NCBI GenBank assembly: GCA_030248195.1
Contig: JASAND010020864.1
Location: forward strand, 39,879-103,878
Direction: 5' to 3'
DNA length: 64,000 nt
Origin: Trissonchulus latispiculum
Lineage: Eukaryota; Nematoda; Enoplea; Enoplida; Ironidae
Position numbers and translations under genes: made by a program. Within the stretch, counting starts at the first letter, position 1. Each line of letters starts with the position of its first letter. Below, piece after piece: positions 41,812 through 52,107 of the stretch. Under the pieces are notes generated by a model that saw only the letters and a program-made list of their open reading frames with translations, was not told the origin of the DNA and did not search any database.

Positions 41812-42985
41812 AGATAAGATCAACTCCTCCAAAAGCAAGCTGAAACCGCTTCAGCTAGGCGTGCACCAAGAAAGCTGCCTGTCCCCACTGCTCTTCCTAA
41901 TCTTCATCAACGATATTCTGGATGTATTCCCAATGGAATACAAGCCTCCCTGTTTGATGATGACTTGGCCATGTGGGCACAGGACACCAGCACAGCAACT
42001 GCAGAGTCCAATCTACAGTCAGCTCTCAACTCACTTCTCCTGGGCTTATTCTAGGGAATTTTTGTTGGGGGGGGGGGCTCTTTGGGGGGGGGGGTCCTCG
42101 GGGGGCGAGTCATTCTTGGGGGGGGGGGCGAAAATTTTTCAAAATTTTTCTATAAACATGCTAAAAATAGCGCTATTTTTATAGTAATTGCAAAAAAAGT
42201 TCGTTTTTAGTGCAAAAATAGTGCTTAAATAGGCAAAAATCGACTAAAAATCTCCGGCGAAGCCGGAAAATTTTTGAAAATTTGGCCTTCTCAGCGATTT
42301 TTTCAGGGTACCAAAAGGGGCACCCACTTTTTTTGGGGGGGGGGCGATTTTGGGGGGGGGACGATTTTTTGGGGGGGAAGGGTGTTTATGGGGGGGCCCC
42401 CCCACTAGAATAAGCCCAGTTCTCCAGTGGTCCCAGAAATGGCACATCAACGTGAACGTAGGCAAATGTGAGAGCATGATCTTCCCCAATCCACAACGTG
42501 AGAGGTAACGAAAAAGCCGACAGGTTGGCCAGAAAGAAACGGTAGCAGAATGGCGCAGGACCTGGTCCCAATCGATTTCCCGACAGCTACTGCTGTCCTG
42601 AGGAGGGAAACGACGTCGGCATGACATACTGAACTGAGCCACGACAGATCCAGGACATTATTTGCGGACCGCGGGCCGGTCCCAGCTAACCGCGAAATGG
42701 GCATCCCCAAGGCCCACCAAACTCTACTGTCACAGCTGCGAACTGGCAAATCCCTCCTCCTAGCCCAATACGTACAGTCATACTATTGATCCAGCTGTCC
42801 CCCCTTTGCCCTGACTACCTATAGGAAGAAGAAACGCTCGAGCACTTGATATTGAGCTGCCCCAGGAAATCGATAACCCGACATATCCACCTCGACTGCT
42901 CCCAAGGCCTGGCCCTCCTGTGGTATGACCCTCCCGGGGTGTTGGACTTCCTCCTGGGTACCGGGCGGCTTTAGCCCGGCTATAT
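41812..42985 (+). pseudogene. Decayed non-LTR retrotransposon (RT fragment, then RNase H end and zinc knuckle)
   Basis: The RT piece (SCLSPLLFLIFINDILDVFP, frame-shifted YADD box, WSQKWHINVNVGKCESMIFP) is split by a MITE (42040-42419). After a deletion at about 42508 come the RNase H end (GNEKADRLARKK) and the C-terminus (EEETLEHLILSC, LLWYDPPGVLDFLLGTGRL) up to about 42975. Many stops. Confidence 0.8.
42040..42419. mobile_element. G-rich foldback MITE, TSD TTCTC
   Basis: CTGGGCTTATTCTAG and CTAGAATAAGCCCAG are perfect inverted ends. TTCTC is duplicated at 42035-42039 and 42420-42424. Long G runs at the left and right and a perfect central hairpin TCCGGCGAAGCCGGA (42251-42265). It interrupts the RT frame, so the empty site can be deduced. 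380 bp. Confidence 0.92.
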
Positions 42986-43019
42986 GGTATATGGTACGAA
43001 TTCAATTCCCCCCTTGGAT

Positions 43020-43370
43020 GTCATGGGCCAGCAATATGCGAAGGGAGGAGGGGTTCTTCCTACAGGGGAGGAGGGGTTGGGGGTGATGTCTGCCCCCCTT
43101 AAAAATCGGTCCCCACCAGACTTACTTGGGTCGCCCCCTCCGCAGGATTGCGAAGACGTGTGGTGACTGGTGGGATGCTGCGGGTTCGGTTCACTGGCTT
43201 AATTTTGCGTGGTGGACCCATTCGAGGTTTCCCCCTCCATAAATGCCAACCTCCCCCCCCCCCCTCTGGGCTTTAGGCCAAAATTTCTAGAGAGGGGAGG
43301 TCTGGGCCCCCTCAGGGCTGGAGGGAGCCGAAAATGTTTTCAAAAAATGTTTAAAAATAGCTATTTTTTG
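43020..43370. repeat. G-rich and C-rich MITE remnants
   Basis: GGGAGGAGGGGTT repeats and a CCTCCCCCC...CTAGAGAGGGGAGGTC inverted block with CTGGGCTTTAGGCCAAAATT. It looks like decayed members of the G-rich family ahead of BubR1 exon 5. Confidence 0.5.
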
Positions 43371-43416
43371 TTGATCGTATTTAATGTTCGGTTTTAGTTA
43401 TGGTTTTTCTTTTCAG

Positions 43417-43609
43417 CTGATAAAGTCTGGTGCGGTTAAATCGATTGGAACCGGTTCAGCTGCCTTTGAAGTATTTGTTGATGCCAATAGCGCTGTTGTT
43501 GGCTCAGTCCCCAACAAAGCGAGCAAGACTCTGCCTCCGGGTGCAGTATCGGCGACCACTAGTACGACTACCACTACTACTGCGGCTAATAAACAGCCGT
43601 CGCTTCTCG
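43417..43609 (+). CDS. BUB1B: BubR1/Mad3 exon 5 of window: ABBA2 motif and Thr-rich linker
   Basis: The acceptor is TTTTTCTTTTCAG. The exon begins in phase 0, as exon 4 requires, and ends in phase 1 before GTTTGT, a usable but weak donor. It encodes KSIGTGSAAFEVFVDANSAV, then NKASKTLPPG and a Ser/Thr run. FEVFVD (43465-43482) is a canonical ABBA motif (F-x-V-F-x-D) and takes the place of the second ABBA motif of BubR1, which contacts the Cdc20 WD40 face. A (-) strand retrotransposon ends in a microsatellite tail within about 10-20 bp of the donor, so the donor's downstream context is transposon-derived. Confidence 0.68.
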
Positions 43610-43619
43610 GTTTGTGCTT

Positions 43620-44761
43620 TTATTTTTGTTATTGCTGCTGTTGTTGTTGTTTTCTTCTTCTTCTTCTTCTTGTCTTCGGGCGCAGAATGGTCTTCCCAGT
43701 ATATTCGTCGTCCTCCAAGGAGAACGCACTCCCGCAGGAATTAATTGGGCCACCCCCGCGCGCAGGGCCGGTCGCAAGCATAGTAGTACTGGCTCCAGGG
43801 ACCCAGTGTCCGGAGCCTGGCTGGGGCATTTTTCAATGAGGTGGGTAAGAGAATCTGGTTCTTCGTTGCACCGGGCACAGACAGCCCCGGCCAAGTCCAG
43901 GTTGAAACGGTCCCTGTAAGTAGCGAGGAGGTAACAGCGGCCATGGGATCTCAGTTGAGCTAGTGTTCTCCTCTCAAGTCTGCTCAGGTGAGATTCCGTG
44001 CACCGCCTGCCTGGAAGTCATGTTGAGCCACGCCATTGGCTGGCTTTTTCCTAGGTAAAAATGTCTGGGGGGGCTCTGGTTTCTGGGGGGGGGAGAAAAC
44101 TTTTTAGAAAAATGACTAAAAATAGCTATTTTTGCTGCTGAGCTAAAAAATTGACTATTTTTAACTTAAATTTAAGCTTAAATAGCTAAAAATGCTTAAA
44201 AATGGGTAACATCCGGCGAGGCCGGAAACAATTTTCAAAATTTTCCCTCAAAACCCTATTTTTCCGGGCACTGGGGGAATCTGGGGGGGGGAATGCCCGA
44301 ATCCTGGGGGCGATTCTGGGGGGGGGGGACGGACGACCCAAGCCTTCTGGGGGGGGGGGGGGGGGGGCGCCACCCCCCATGTAGGAAAAAGCCAGATTGG
44401 TCCTCTAGATGTCGAGAGATAACGGCCTTCGCCGTTTTGAAGTCGATTGGGGTGTTCTGTTGCTCCATACCAGACTCTAGCATCGCCAAAGCATCATTCG
44501 GCACGGTCATTGTTCTCAGGTGAACAATGACTTGGTCTATGTGTGCCCGCAGGGGGAAGTGAGTCTAAAGTTTCAGTTGCTGCGGCAAGTTTTAGGTGGC
44601 TAGAGTCATTTGCAGAGACTATTCGGATAAGACAGTCTGCAAAGCTTACATGGCAGTGTTCCTGCGCCAAGGTGGAGTGGGAGGTGGGACGATATTTTCC
44701 CTCTGAAGCTCATCAGCCAGTCCCGCAGATTCCACAGTATCAGAGGCACAGTGGCGCCAAC
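43620..44761 (-). pseudogene. Decayed non-LTR retrotransposon, 3' part (RNase H end and zinc knuckle)
   Basis: On the minus strand: PNDALAMLESGMEQQNTPID (end of RNase H), then CARCNEEPDSLTHLIEKC (zinc knuckle) and a tail of (GAA)n followed by (CAA)n at about 43620-43675. A MITE (44040-44395) and the large TIR element (44762-49778) interrupt it. Its 5' part resumes at 49779. The tail lies almost against the donor of BubR1 exon 5. Confidence 0.8.
44040..44395. mobile_element. G-rich foldback MITE, TSD ATTGG
   Basis: CTGGCTTTTTCCTA and TAGGAAAAAGCCAG are perfect inverted ends. ATTGG is duplicated at 44035-44039 and 44396-44400. It contains a G run of about 17 (44350-44366) and the core CCGGCGAGGCCGG (44213-44225). 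356 bp, non-coding. Confidence 0.92.
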
Positions 44762-45560
44762 GGGGCCGTATTCTCAAATGCAGATAGGTCCTATCTATAA
44801 CTAGGAATAGGCCTCTCTCTAGTTACAGATAGCCTATCTGTAGCTACAGATACCCCTATCTCTAGCTACAGATAGCCCTATCTCTAACTAAATTACCCCT
44901 ATCTGTAACTAACTAGGAATTTGCCTATCTCTAGTTACAGACACCCCTACTCCTAGTTAATAAACAGCCCTAGTTGTATTCTAAAAACATGGTAACCCTA
45001 CATAGTACCTATATAGATAGGCCTAGTCCTAGTTATAGATAGGGGAAAATGCTGACTTGCAATTTGCGAGTCAGCTTTTTAACAAATTTTTAGATATTAA
45101 AAATTGTAAAGTTTAAGTTACTTTTTATCGATTGGAATGCTTAGAAACTGCTTAAAAACTAATCATTTTAACCATTGCATTTGTCAAATAAGAGTTTTCT
45201 ATTTATTTAATTTCTCTGTTTAACTGTTATTCTCAAACCTAGTTACAGATAGGCCTATCTGTAACTAGGAAGAGGGCTATCTGTAGCTAGGACTAGGGTT
45301 ACCTCTAGCTAAGAATAAAGTTTAGCTAGCTTTACTAATAAATGATAATCATCTCCGTGGAGTCCGCCTTGCCGTGGTGGAGATGCTTACGGAAGATTCC
45401 TACCAAATGGTTCCTTCTCGGGCTGCCCCAACCAGGAAGCCCGCCCCATCCCACATTCCCTATTCCGGGACGGATACCTGGCACCCTCCTGCCGGATTTT
45501 TCTGCGCCGAGCGGGGCAAACCGGCCTTCTTCCTTCGCTCGGCTTCTGCTAGAGGCCGGA

Positions 45561-45584
45561 GATGTTGAATCAAACCCGGGTCCG
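45561..45584 (+). other. 2A-like motif in second retrotransposon
   Basis: DVESNPGP, preceded by LLLEAG. Same position relative to the PHD finger as in the intact element. The motif is intact although the rest of the element is broken. Confidence 0.85.
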
Positions 45585-47077
45585 CGGTGGCCATGCGCAG
45601 TTTGTGGACTGCCGGTCGGCCGCAACGCCTATGCCAATCAAATGTACAAACTGTAACTACTGGGTCCACGGTGGAAAATGCTGTGGCATTAAGCTTTATT
45701 GACTCTTATAGGTGCAATGGGTGCACCACTCCCGCCCCCCCCCCCAGATCCATCCGACGCCAGCCCCACTCATCCAATCTCCAATTCCACCACCCCAAAT
45801 CGCGCCGCCCATCCCCCAGCCACTAGTTGGGGGTCAGGCTGCGGCCGGACCGCAGCGTCGTGGTCGCGCCTAGAAGGGAAGGAGTTGCGTGTCTTCGGTT
45901 CCTTCAATGGAACGCTGGAGCCCTTTCCCAGGCTAAAAGGATCCTTCTGCGGAAATTGCTGGAGGAACACCGAATCGATGTCGCAGCCATCCAGGAGAGC
46001 TGGCTGAAACATGGTGAAACCATCAACGTGCCTGGATACAACGAAGAACACGCCTATCGACGGAGAGATAGGAGGAGGGTCGCCACAGCCCAACCAGTGG
46101 GTGGCGGAGTGGTCCTTCTAATAAGAAAAGACATTGAGTATGTACGCCCTATCGCTCCCGTGGTCGCCAACAACGATGACACTACGGATGCGGTGTCAGT
46201 CCAAATCCTTGCCGGCGGTAGCCTCATCCCCGTGACCTGTGTCTACGCGCCGCCCATCGTCCGAGCAGCGGACGACCACCGTTCTCAGTGCTTCCACCCA
46301 TCCCTTCTCCCCAGCAGCAATAGCACTGTCATCCTGGGGGACTTCAACTGCCCATGTCCCCTCCACCTGTAGCCAGTTTACCCTAACCGACTTAACCAGC
46401 GCCATAAGGAATCTCAAAACCAAAAAGGCCCCAGGTATGGATGAGGTAAGCAATGGAATGATCAAACATGCCTCGCAACTGTGCCTGGACTCAATCCTCC
46501 GGTTGTTCAATCGCTCCTGGAAGTTCGGGGAAATCCCCAGCTCATGGAAAAAGGCCCTAGTGATCCCAATTCTGAAGCGAGGCAAGCCAGCGGGCCAGAC
46601 GAGCTCCTATTGTCCGATCAGCCTCACTCCTGCCCTGTCTAAGCTAATGGAATCTATGGTCAAGAAGAGGATACAACATTTCCTGGATTCCCGCAACTTT
46701 TTTAGCCCGGCCCAAGCGGGCTTCCGGCCGGGCGCTTCCACCGAGGACCAAGTACTGCGGCTGACGCAGTCTGTGATAGATGGATTCCAGTGGTCGAAAA
46801 GCAAAACGTTCAGCACTGGTGCTTGTCGACTTTGCACGGGCTTTTGACACGGTATGGAGAGCTGGTCTAACACATCAACTAATTCGGGCTGGCTTACCTC
46901 GCTGTGTCGTCAATTGGCTTCGTCAGTTCCTCACCGACCGCAGAGCTTGCGTCCGCATTGGCCGGGCGCGAAGCAAGTATCGGGTTATGCAGCAAGGAGT
47001 ACCCCAGGGAAGCAGCCTTTCGCCATTGCTGTTCCTTATTTTCATCAATGACATTCTGGACAGAATGCCTGAAGGCA

Positions 47078-47365
47078 AGGCCGCACCCAGGGGGGGGGGT
47101 TTCAAGGGATCTAGACACCCCCCCCCCTTTTGGGATGACAAAATGGAAAATTTTTGCTATTTTTATGGCAAAAACAGCTATTTTTAAAAAATTTTCGCGT
47201 CTTCGGCGCGGCAATTCACTTTTTGCAAGACATAAACGTCCAATGTACTGTTTTTGGGCAAAAATGCAAAAATTCTTCAACTTCTGGGGGGTTCCGCCCC
47301 CCAGACCCCCCGTTCCATTTTACCTTGGACCCCCCCCTTTTCAAAATCCTGGGGGCGGCATCCTG
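47078..47365. mobile_element. G-rich foldback MITE (AGGCCGCACC subfamily) inside RT
   Basis: AGGCCGCACCCAGGGGG at the left and CCTGGGGGCGGC at the right, with the internal TTTTTATGGCAAAAACAGCT and GGGTTCCGCCCCCCAGACCC blocks as at 1258-1541, plus a GCGTCTTCGGCGCGG core. It interrupts the frame between MPEGK and AKCESMSF. Confidence 0.8.
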
Positions 47366-48664
47366 GCCAAGTGTGAGTCTATGTCCTTCACAACGCACAA
47401 CGCTGAAGCTAAGCGTCGCCTCCATCTGAAATTCAATGGGGACCCAATACCGTGTAACGACAGTCTGTGACGTTCCTTGGAGTGACTTTCGATCGGCTAC
47501 TGAACTTCGGACCTCACGTCAGGAAACTCCGAACTAAGCTCAGCCCAAGGAATTCTATCCTGTCAGCACTAGCTGGCAAGGATTGGGGTTTGACTCAAGA
47601 GGATCTGCGGTTTGCCTATATCACCTTTGTCCGATCGGCGCTGGAGTATTGCGCCGGCGTGTGGGGGATCACGGCGACCCCCACTCACATTCAGGCCACA
47701 GAGAAGATCCAGAATAGCTCGCTTATGTATGTATATCGGTATGCCCACACTCACTCCCATCTCACGTGATGGTTCACGGATGGTTCCGCTTCCGGTGGCA
47801 CAACTAAAGGTGGCAGTGGTGTATACGTGGTAGAATCAGCAACTGGCCGTCGCACCCATCTAGCCTACTCTGCTGGACAGATCTGCTCTAGCTATAGGGC
47901 GGAGATGCTCGCTATCGTCAGAGGGCTGGAATGGATAGTGGAAAAAGGTCAGTGGCTGACCAGCAGAACAATCAGAATCTACACTGACTCTCTGTCATCA
48001 ATCCAGTACCTGGCCGGTGGCCCGCCGCCCACTGCCAGTCAGCTGGAAATGGAGCTATGGCGAATATTGGCTGTCCTGTCAGCCAGAGGAATCCGCACAA
48101 ATCTTATGTGGGTTCCTAGCCATTGTGGCATCAGTGGCAACGAAACAGCGGATAGGTTGGCAAAGAATGGTGCGAAACTATCCCAGACCATGGTCCCCAT
48201 TGACTACAAATCCGCGACAGCAGTCCTACGGCGCTCCATCAATCATACATGGAGGACTAGTCTTACGCACGACCGAACTAGGGCTATCTATCACGACAGA
48301 GGCCCAGTACCCCTGGCAAACGAAAGCGGACTGTCTAAGAGCGATCGGGTAGCCCTATCCCAACTGAGAACTGACAAATCTATGCTGCTAGCGCAGTACA
48401 GGCACACTATCAACCCTGCCCTGCATAATTCCCCGAACTGATTGGAAGTGCTCTGATTCGGAAGAGACACTGCAACATCTCCTCCTCGAATGCCCCGCAA
48501 CCGACGCAACCCGAAACCGGCACCTTGACACTGGGAAAGGCCTGGCCGTCCTATGGGAGAACCCTCGAGATGTGGTGGTCTTCCTCAGGGGTATTGGGCG
48601 CCTTTAGCCCGGCTGTATGGATCCGCTCCGCCAGGCCCCACTGATGATGATGATGAATGATAAA

Positions 48665-49653
48665 CCTGCCAGTGCCATAAAGGTGGAAAACCTGCCAGTG
48701 CCATATCTTCCTATCGGCCTGTCAGCCTAACCAGCTGCACGGCGAAGCTGATGGAACGCATGATACAAGCCCGACTACAGTTCCACCTTGAATCAACAAA
48801 TCAGCTGGACAGGCGACAGGCAGGCTTTAGAGGTCTGAGAGGAACAGAAGATCAGATCGGGAAGATAATTCAATCCATTGCGGATGGCTTTCAACGAAAG
48901 CCACCAGCTCAGCGCACAGTCCTGGCCCTAATTGACTTTGCCAAAGCCTTTGACACTGTCCTGCGCCCTGCCCTTCTGCTGAAACTGGGGCGATGTGGAG
49001 TCCCGATGTGCTGCGTGAAGTGGATCCACGAATTCTTATCTGACCGAAGAGGCAGTGTCAGGTTCAATGGAACCATGGGCGTAGATAAGGGGGGGGAGGC
49101 GCCCGGGGGGGCGCCCCCCCCCCGAAGCACCTTTGCCCCCCTGAAAATTTTGCCGGTGGATCTGAGATGGACCAAGCGGCCTGCGCCATCGACTTTACAA
49201 CGGCTAAGGCTGCGGTAAAACGGCTGACACGAGGAAAAATCCAGGCGATGAACGAGCGGACAAACTCAGACCAGATATTTCACAACAACAAGTCAGTGGA
49301 CCCAAACCTCGAGTCCGGACTTACTCGCAGAGAACGCGTTACACTCTCCCAGTTGCGCTGCCACGGACACTCCTCAATCCTACGCAGTTACCAACACAGG
49401 GTGGGGCAGGCAGAGACTGATGTCTGCCCTGACTGTCAGGCCGAACCCGAGGACCCACGCCACCTCCTCATCAATTGCCCTACCCACGCCACCCAGAGGT
49501 CCCGGTGGTTCGGGCGAAGCCCGGCTCTAGATGTCCTTTCAAGGGTCCCTTCCCAGGTGATTGGCTTTCTCCGGGATGTGAGGCGGCTCCCGCTGCCTCA
49601 ACCATATTGAGCTCGCTCAGACGGTCCAGGATCAGAAGAAGAAGAAGAAGATG
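48665..49653 (+). pseudogene. 5'-truncated non-LTR retrotransposon (RT and C-terminus) with internal deletion
   Basis: The RT part MERMIQARLQFHLESTNQLD, GLRGTEDQIGKIIQSIADGF and LALIDFAKAFDTVLRPALLL is followed at 49080-49150 by a G/C-run patch where the rest of RT and RNase H is lost. It then continues AACAIDFTTAKAAVKRLT to CPDCQAEPEDPRHLLINC and RDVRRLPLPQPY. Tail (GAA)n. AATGATAAA flanks it on both sides (48656-48664, 49654-49662). Confidence 0.85.
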
Positions 49654-49778
49654 AATGATAAATATAGCTTACAATGAGCTGTAATTATAACTAGCTTTAT
49701 TTAGTAGCTGCAACTAACACCCCTAAACCTAGTTACAGATAGGGCTATCTGTAAATTAAGTTTTGTGAATACGGCCCC

Positions 49779-50239
49779 AGATAGAGACTTCAGTCTGGGG
49801 CGAACCTGTGCGTTTGCCAGATCCCTGACCGGATTGTCTTCCGCAGTTCGAAGCGATTTTTCATATGCACTAGCCGTCAGGAGTCTGTACATATATTCCA
49901 TCGGCCTGGGCCACTTTCCAGCATCAGTACTTTCTGTTGGTGATGTTTTCGTGCAGCCAGTAATAATTCTTGCAGCTTCATTTTCAATTGTTGCTAGCTT
50001 CGCCAGGTTCGTTTTGGAGACACACGGCAGCCAGACCAGATGACGAAATTAGCAGGGATGTTACAGCTGAGCAGCTTTTCTAGTATTCCTGGGCGCCACA
50101 CTGTATCAAATGCCCTAGCAAAGTCGATTAGGGCCATTACAGTTCGTTGGGGCGGCCTGCTGTGGAATCCATCGGCTATGTCCTGGGTAATCAGCATTAT
50201 CTGATCTTCAGTTGAATGGTTAGCAAACACGGATTGAAG
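49779..50239 (-). pseudogene. Decayed non-LTR retrotransposon, 5' part (RT)
   Basis: The minus strand reads HSTEDQIMLITQDIADGF, TVMALIDFARAFDTVWRPGI (RT first catalytic motif), then a deletion to the thumb (LAKLATIENEAARIITGC-like) and TASAYEKSLRTAEDNPVRDL. It is 5'-truncated at 50239 within RT, where it joins a Penelope-type fragment. It continues into 43620-44761 across the TIR element. Confidence 0.78.
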
Positions 50240-50680
50240 TTTTCCCCAGGTAGTTTCTCGTTAAGACCATATGGAAATTTAGTTTTAAGTTGACGTATCC
50301 AAAACGATTCACGTTCTAAACGAATACGGAAGCTCTCTGATTCGGGGACATCGTCCCTAATCTTTTCAATAATTTTGATAGTCATGTTTCCACAATTACC
50401 ATTAGAAAAATGCTCGTTGATGAGCTTACAATTTGAGTGACCGTTACCAAAAAAGGATCTTCTACATATGTTGCCCAAATCTAACCTGTAACGGACGTTT
50501 AGTTTCTCCAACGTATTGAATACCACACCGGTCACAAGTGATCAGATATACAACATTGGCGGTTTTACAGTTAAGAGTGACTAAATTAGTGTTAGCAATT
50601 GTGTACAATTTAACATTGTCGGCGCTGCTAAAGGTCGTTTGTTCTTTACAAAAAGTTTGCTGAAAACTTGCATACTGGGG
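50240..50680 (-). pseudogene. Penelope-like element GIY-YIG endonuclease remnant
   Basis: The minus strand encodes ANVVYLITCDRCGIQYVGET, KRPLQVRFGQH, then after a frameshift GNCGNMTIKIIEKIRD, RLERESFWIRQLKTKFPYGL and NEKL. This is the GIY-YIG nuclease of Penelope-like elements (VYL..QYVG box, catalytic Arg region, E in RESFWI, ending FPYGLNE). No RT accompanies it here. Confidence 0.85.
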
Positions 50681-50830
50681 TTTTCTGGGGCGCTGAGAAC
50701 TAATCTGAACTCCGTTTTTCGTTAGCTCAGTATAAGCTAATGTTGTAAGCTTAACATGTAAGCTTATACTGAGCTAACGAAAAGCTGAAACGGAAAACGG
50801 ATTTCAGATAATCTTTTCGCGGATCTTTTA
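50676..50830. repeat. FB3 palindrome centre, partial copy
   Basis: CGTTAGCTCAGTATAAGCTA and TTATACTGAGCTAACG pair, with CCGTTTTTC and GAAAACGGATT outside. The outer arms of FB3 are absent. Confidence 0.75.
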
Positions 50831-50834
50831 GAAA

Positions 50835-52107
50835 AGGGGTCTTTTCGCGAATGGGTAGAGTAAAATTTTATGAAATTTTATGGTCACGGATTTTGATGAT
50901 TTTCACACAAAATTTTGTCACGTATGTCCTGCATATCGAGTTTCAATTTCGAGTAGTTTCGTTCAGTACTTAACGAGTAACCGGCTATTAATTGCATGCA
51001 ATTTGAAAACATGTGAATTTACGGCGGTGCCGCAGCAAATAAAGGCACTTTACACCTGAACTTCCTTGAGAATGGAGCTTTTCGGTTGTATGTTTGATAT
51101 CTAATGCAAACAAAGAACTTAGGGTAGCTTTTAATGGGAAAACGTCTCTTTATGACTTTATTTAGTGATTTTAGGAAGTACATAGCACCGACGCTGGAAA
51201 GCCTTGACTACGAAAATCATTTAACTGCCGATAACTTGAATTTGGTGCATTTGCGGGCAATGGTCCAAGAAGAAAAAATGTTCCCGACAATGAGAGCTTT
51301 CGATTGATATAAAATTTAACGTATTTCGAAAAATTTGAAAAATCGCTATTTTTGAGATTATGGTTGTCAGACCCCCATATTTGACCCCAGCGACCAACTG
51401 GGTGCACTAACCTGCACCATTTGCGCCCAAACTTGACCTAAAGTCATCAATAATCGTGCGCAAATAGATAGTCTAACATTTTATAGGTCTGTGTTGCCAT
51501 AGCTCTAGGTTATTTGCCAAAAAACGGGAATTTCCTACATTTTGCTAAAAATTGAGATTTCTGCACCAGAGAAATCTCGAAATCGGACAGAGGTAACCAG
51601 GATCAATTGGTATCGTTCGAAATGTCTTGTCATAAGCTGTGATTTGTAGGAAGTAGAATTTTTAATTAGGGCTTACAGCTTTCAGAATATTTCATCAAAC
51701 TTGCTGACCCCCAGCCCAATTTTACCATTGCAAAACAGTCAAATTTGGCTGTTCGCAAACTTAAAAAATTAATTAAAAATTTTTGAAGGCCTAAATTAAA
51801 ATTCTGCTTCCTACAAATCACCCTTCGAGATCGTATATATGATATAGGATGGACGTTGAATTGGTCCATTTTGTCGTTGGCAAGATTGCTCTGGCGCACG
51901 GAAAAAATCACCACTTTTTCCGTTTCCTATGTTTAACACATACTGACATCAACGTTGAGGTGAAATTACTCGCTAACCGTAAGAGATCCGACCTTCATTT
52001 CAAAAACTCGTTAAAATATACCGATCGGACAACAAAATATGTGAAAATGAGCAAAATCGGAGATGGTCGAAAAATCGGCCAAAAATGGACCCCCCCCCCT
52101 TAACTCG
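50835..52107. other. Intron 5 sequence, mostly unrecognised
   Basis: It begins with one end of a GGGCCTTTTC-type element (GTCTTTTCGCGAATGGGTAG). A 23-bp inverted repeat, GATTTGTAGGAAGTAGAATT (51640) against AATTCTGCTTCCTACAAATC (51806), encloses about 140 bp. The rest shows no exon, array or TIR that I can support. Confidence 0.5.

Larger units (their letters stand above)
45349..48655 (+). pseudogene. Non-LTR retrotransposon with 2A-like motif, near full length but decayed
   Basis: An open leader ends LLLEAGDVESNPGP (2A-like, 45561-45584). The PHD start CAVCGLPV then frameshifts. An APE endonuclease follows (LQWNAGALSQAKR, AIQESW, VTCVYAPP, GDFN), then a deletion. The RT comes next (KAPGMDEVSNGMIKHA, GASTEDQVLRLTQS, LVDFARAFDTVW, MQQGVPQGSSLSPLLFLIF) and is interrupted by a MITE (47078-47365), then the thumb (LALAGKDWG-like). 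The RNase H (47769-48441) has YTDSLSS, WVPSHCGISGNETADRLAK. Tail GATGATGATG. AATGATAA occurs before (45341-45348) and AATGATAAA after (48656-48664). Confidence 0.88.
44762..49778. mobile_element. TIR element GGGGCCGTATTC, carrying two retrotransposon insertions
   Basis: The left end GGGGCCGTATTCTCAAA and right end TTTTGTGAATACGGCCCC are inverted. The inside near both ends is rich in CTAGTTACAGATAGG / CCTATCTGTAACTAG short repeats (44780-45010, 45240-45310, 49720-49750). Without the two + strand retrotransposons (45349-49653) it would be about 0.7 kb. It splits the minus-strand retrotransposon on either side. No transposase seen. Confidence 0.75.

Noticed and set aside
43586..43894. Gln/Asn/Glu-rich ORFs over the microsatellite tail
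   Set aside because: They are translations of (GAA)n/(CAA)n tail sequence of a retrotransposon.
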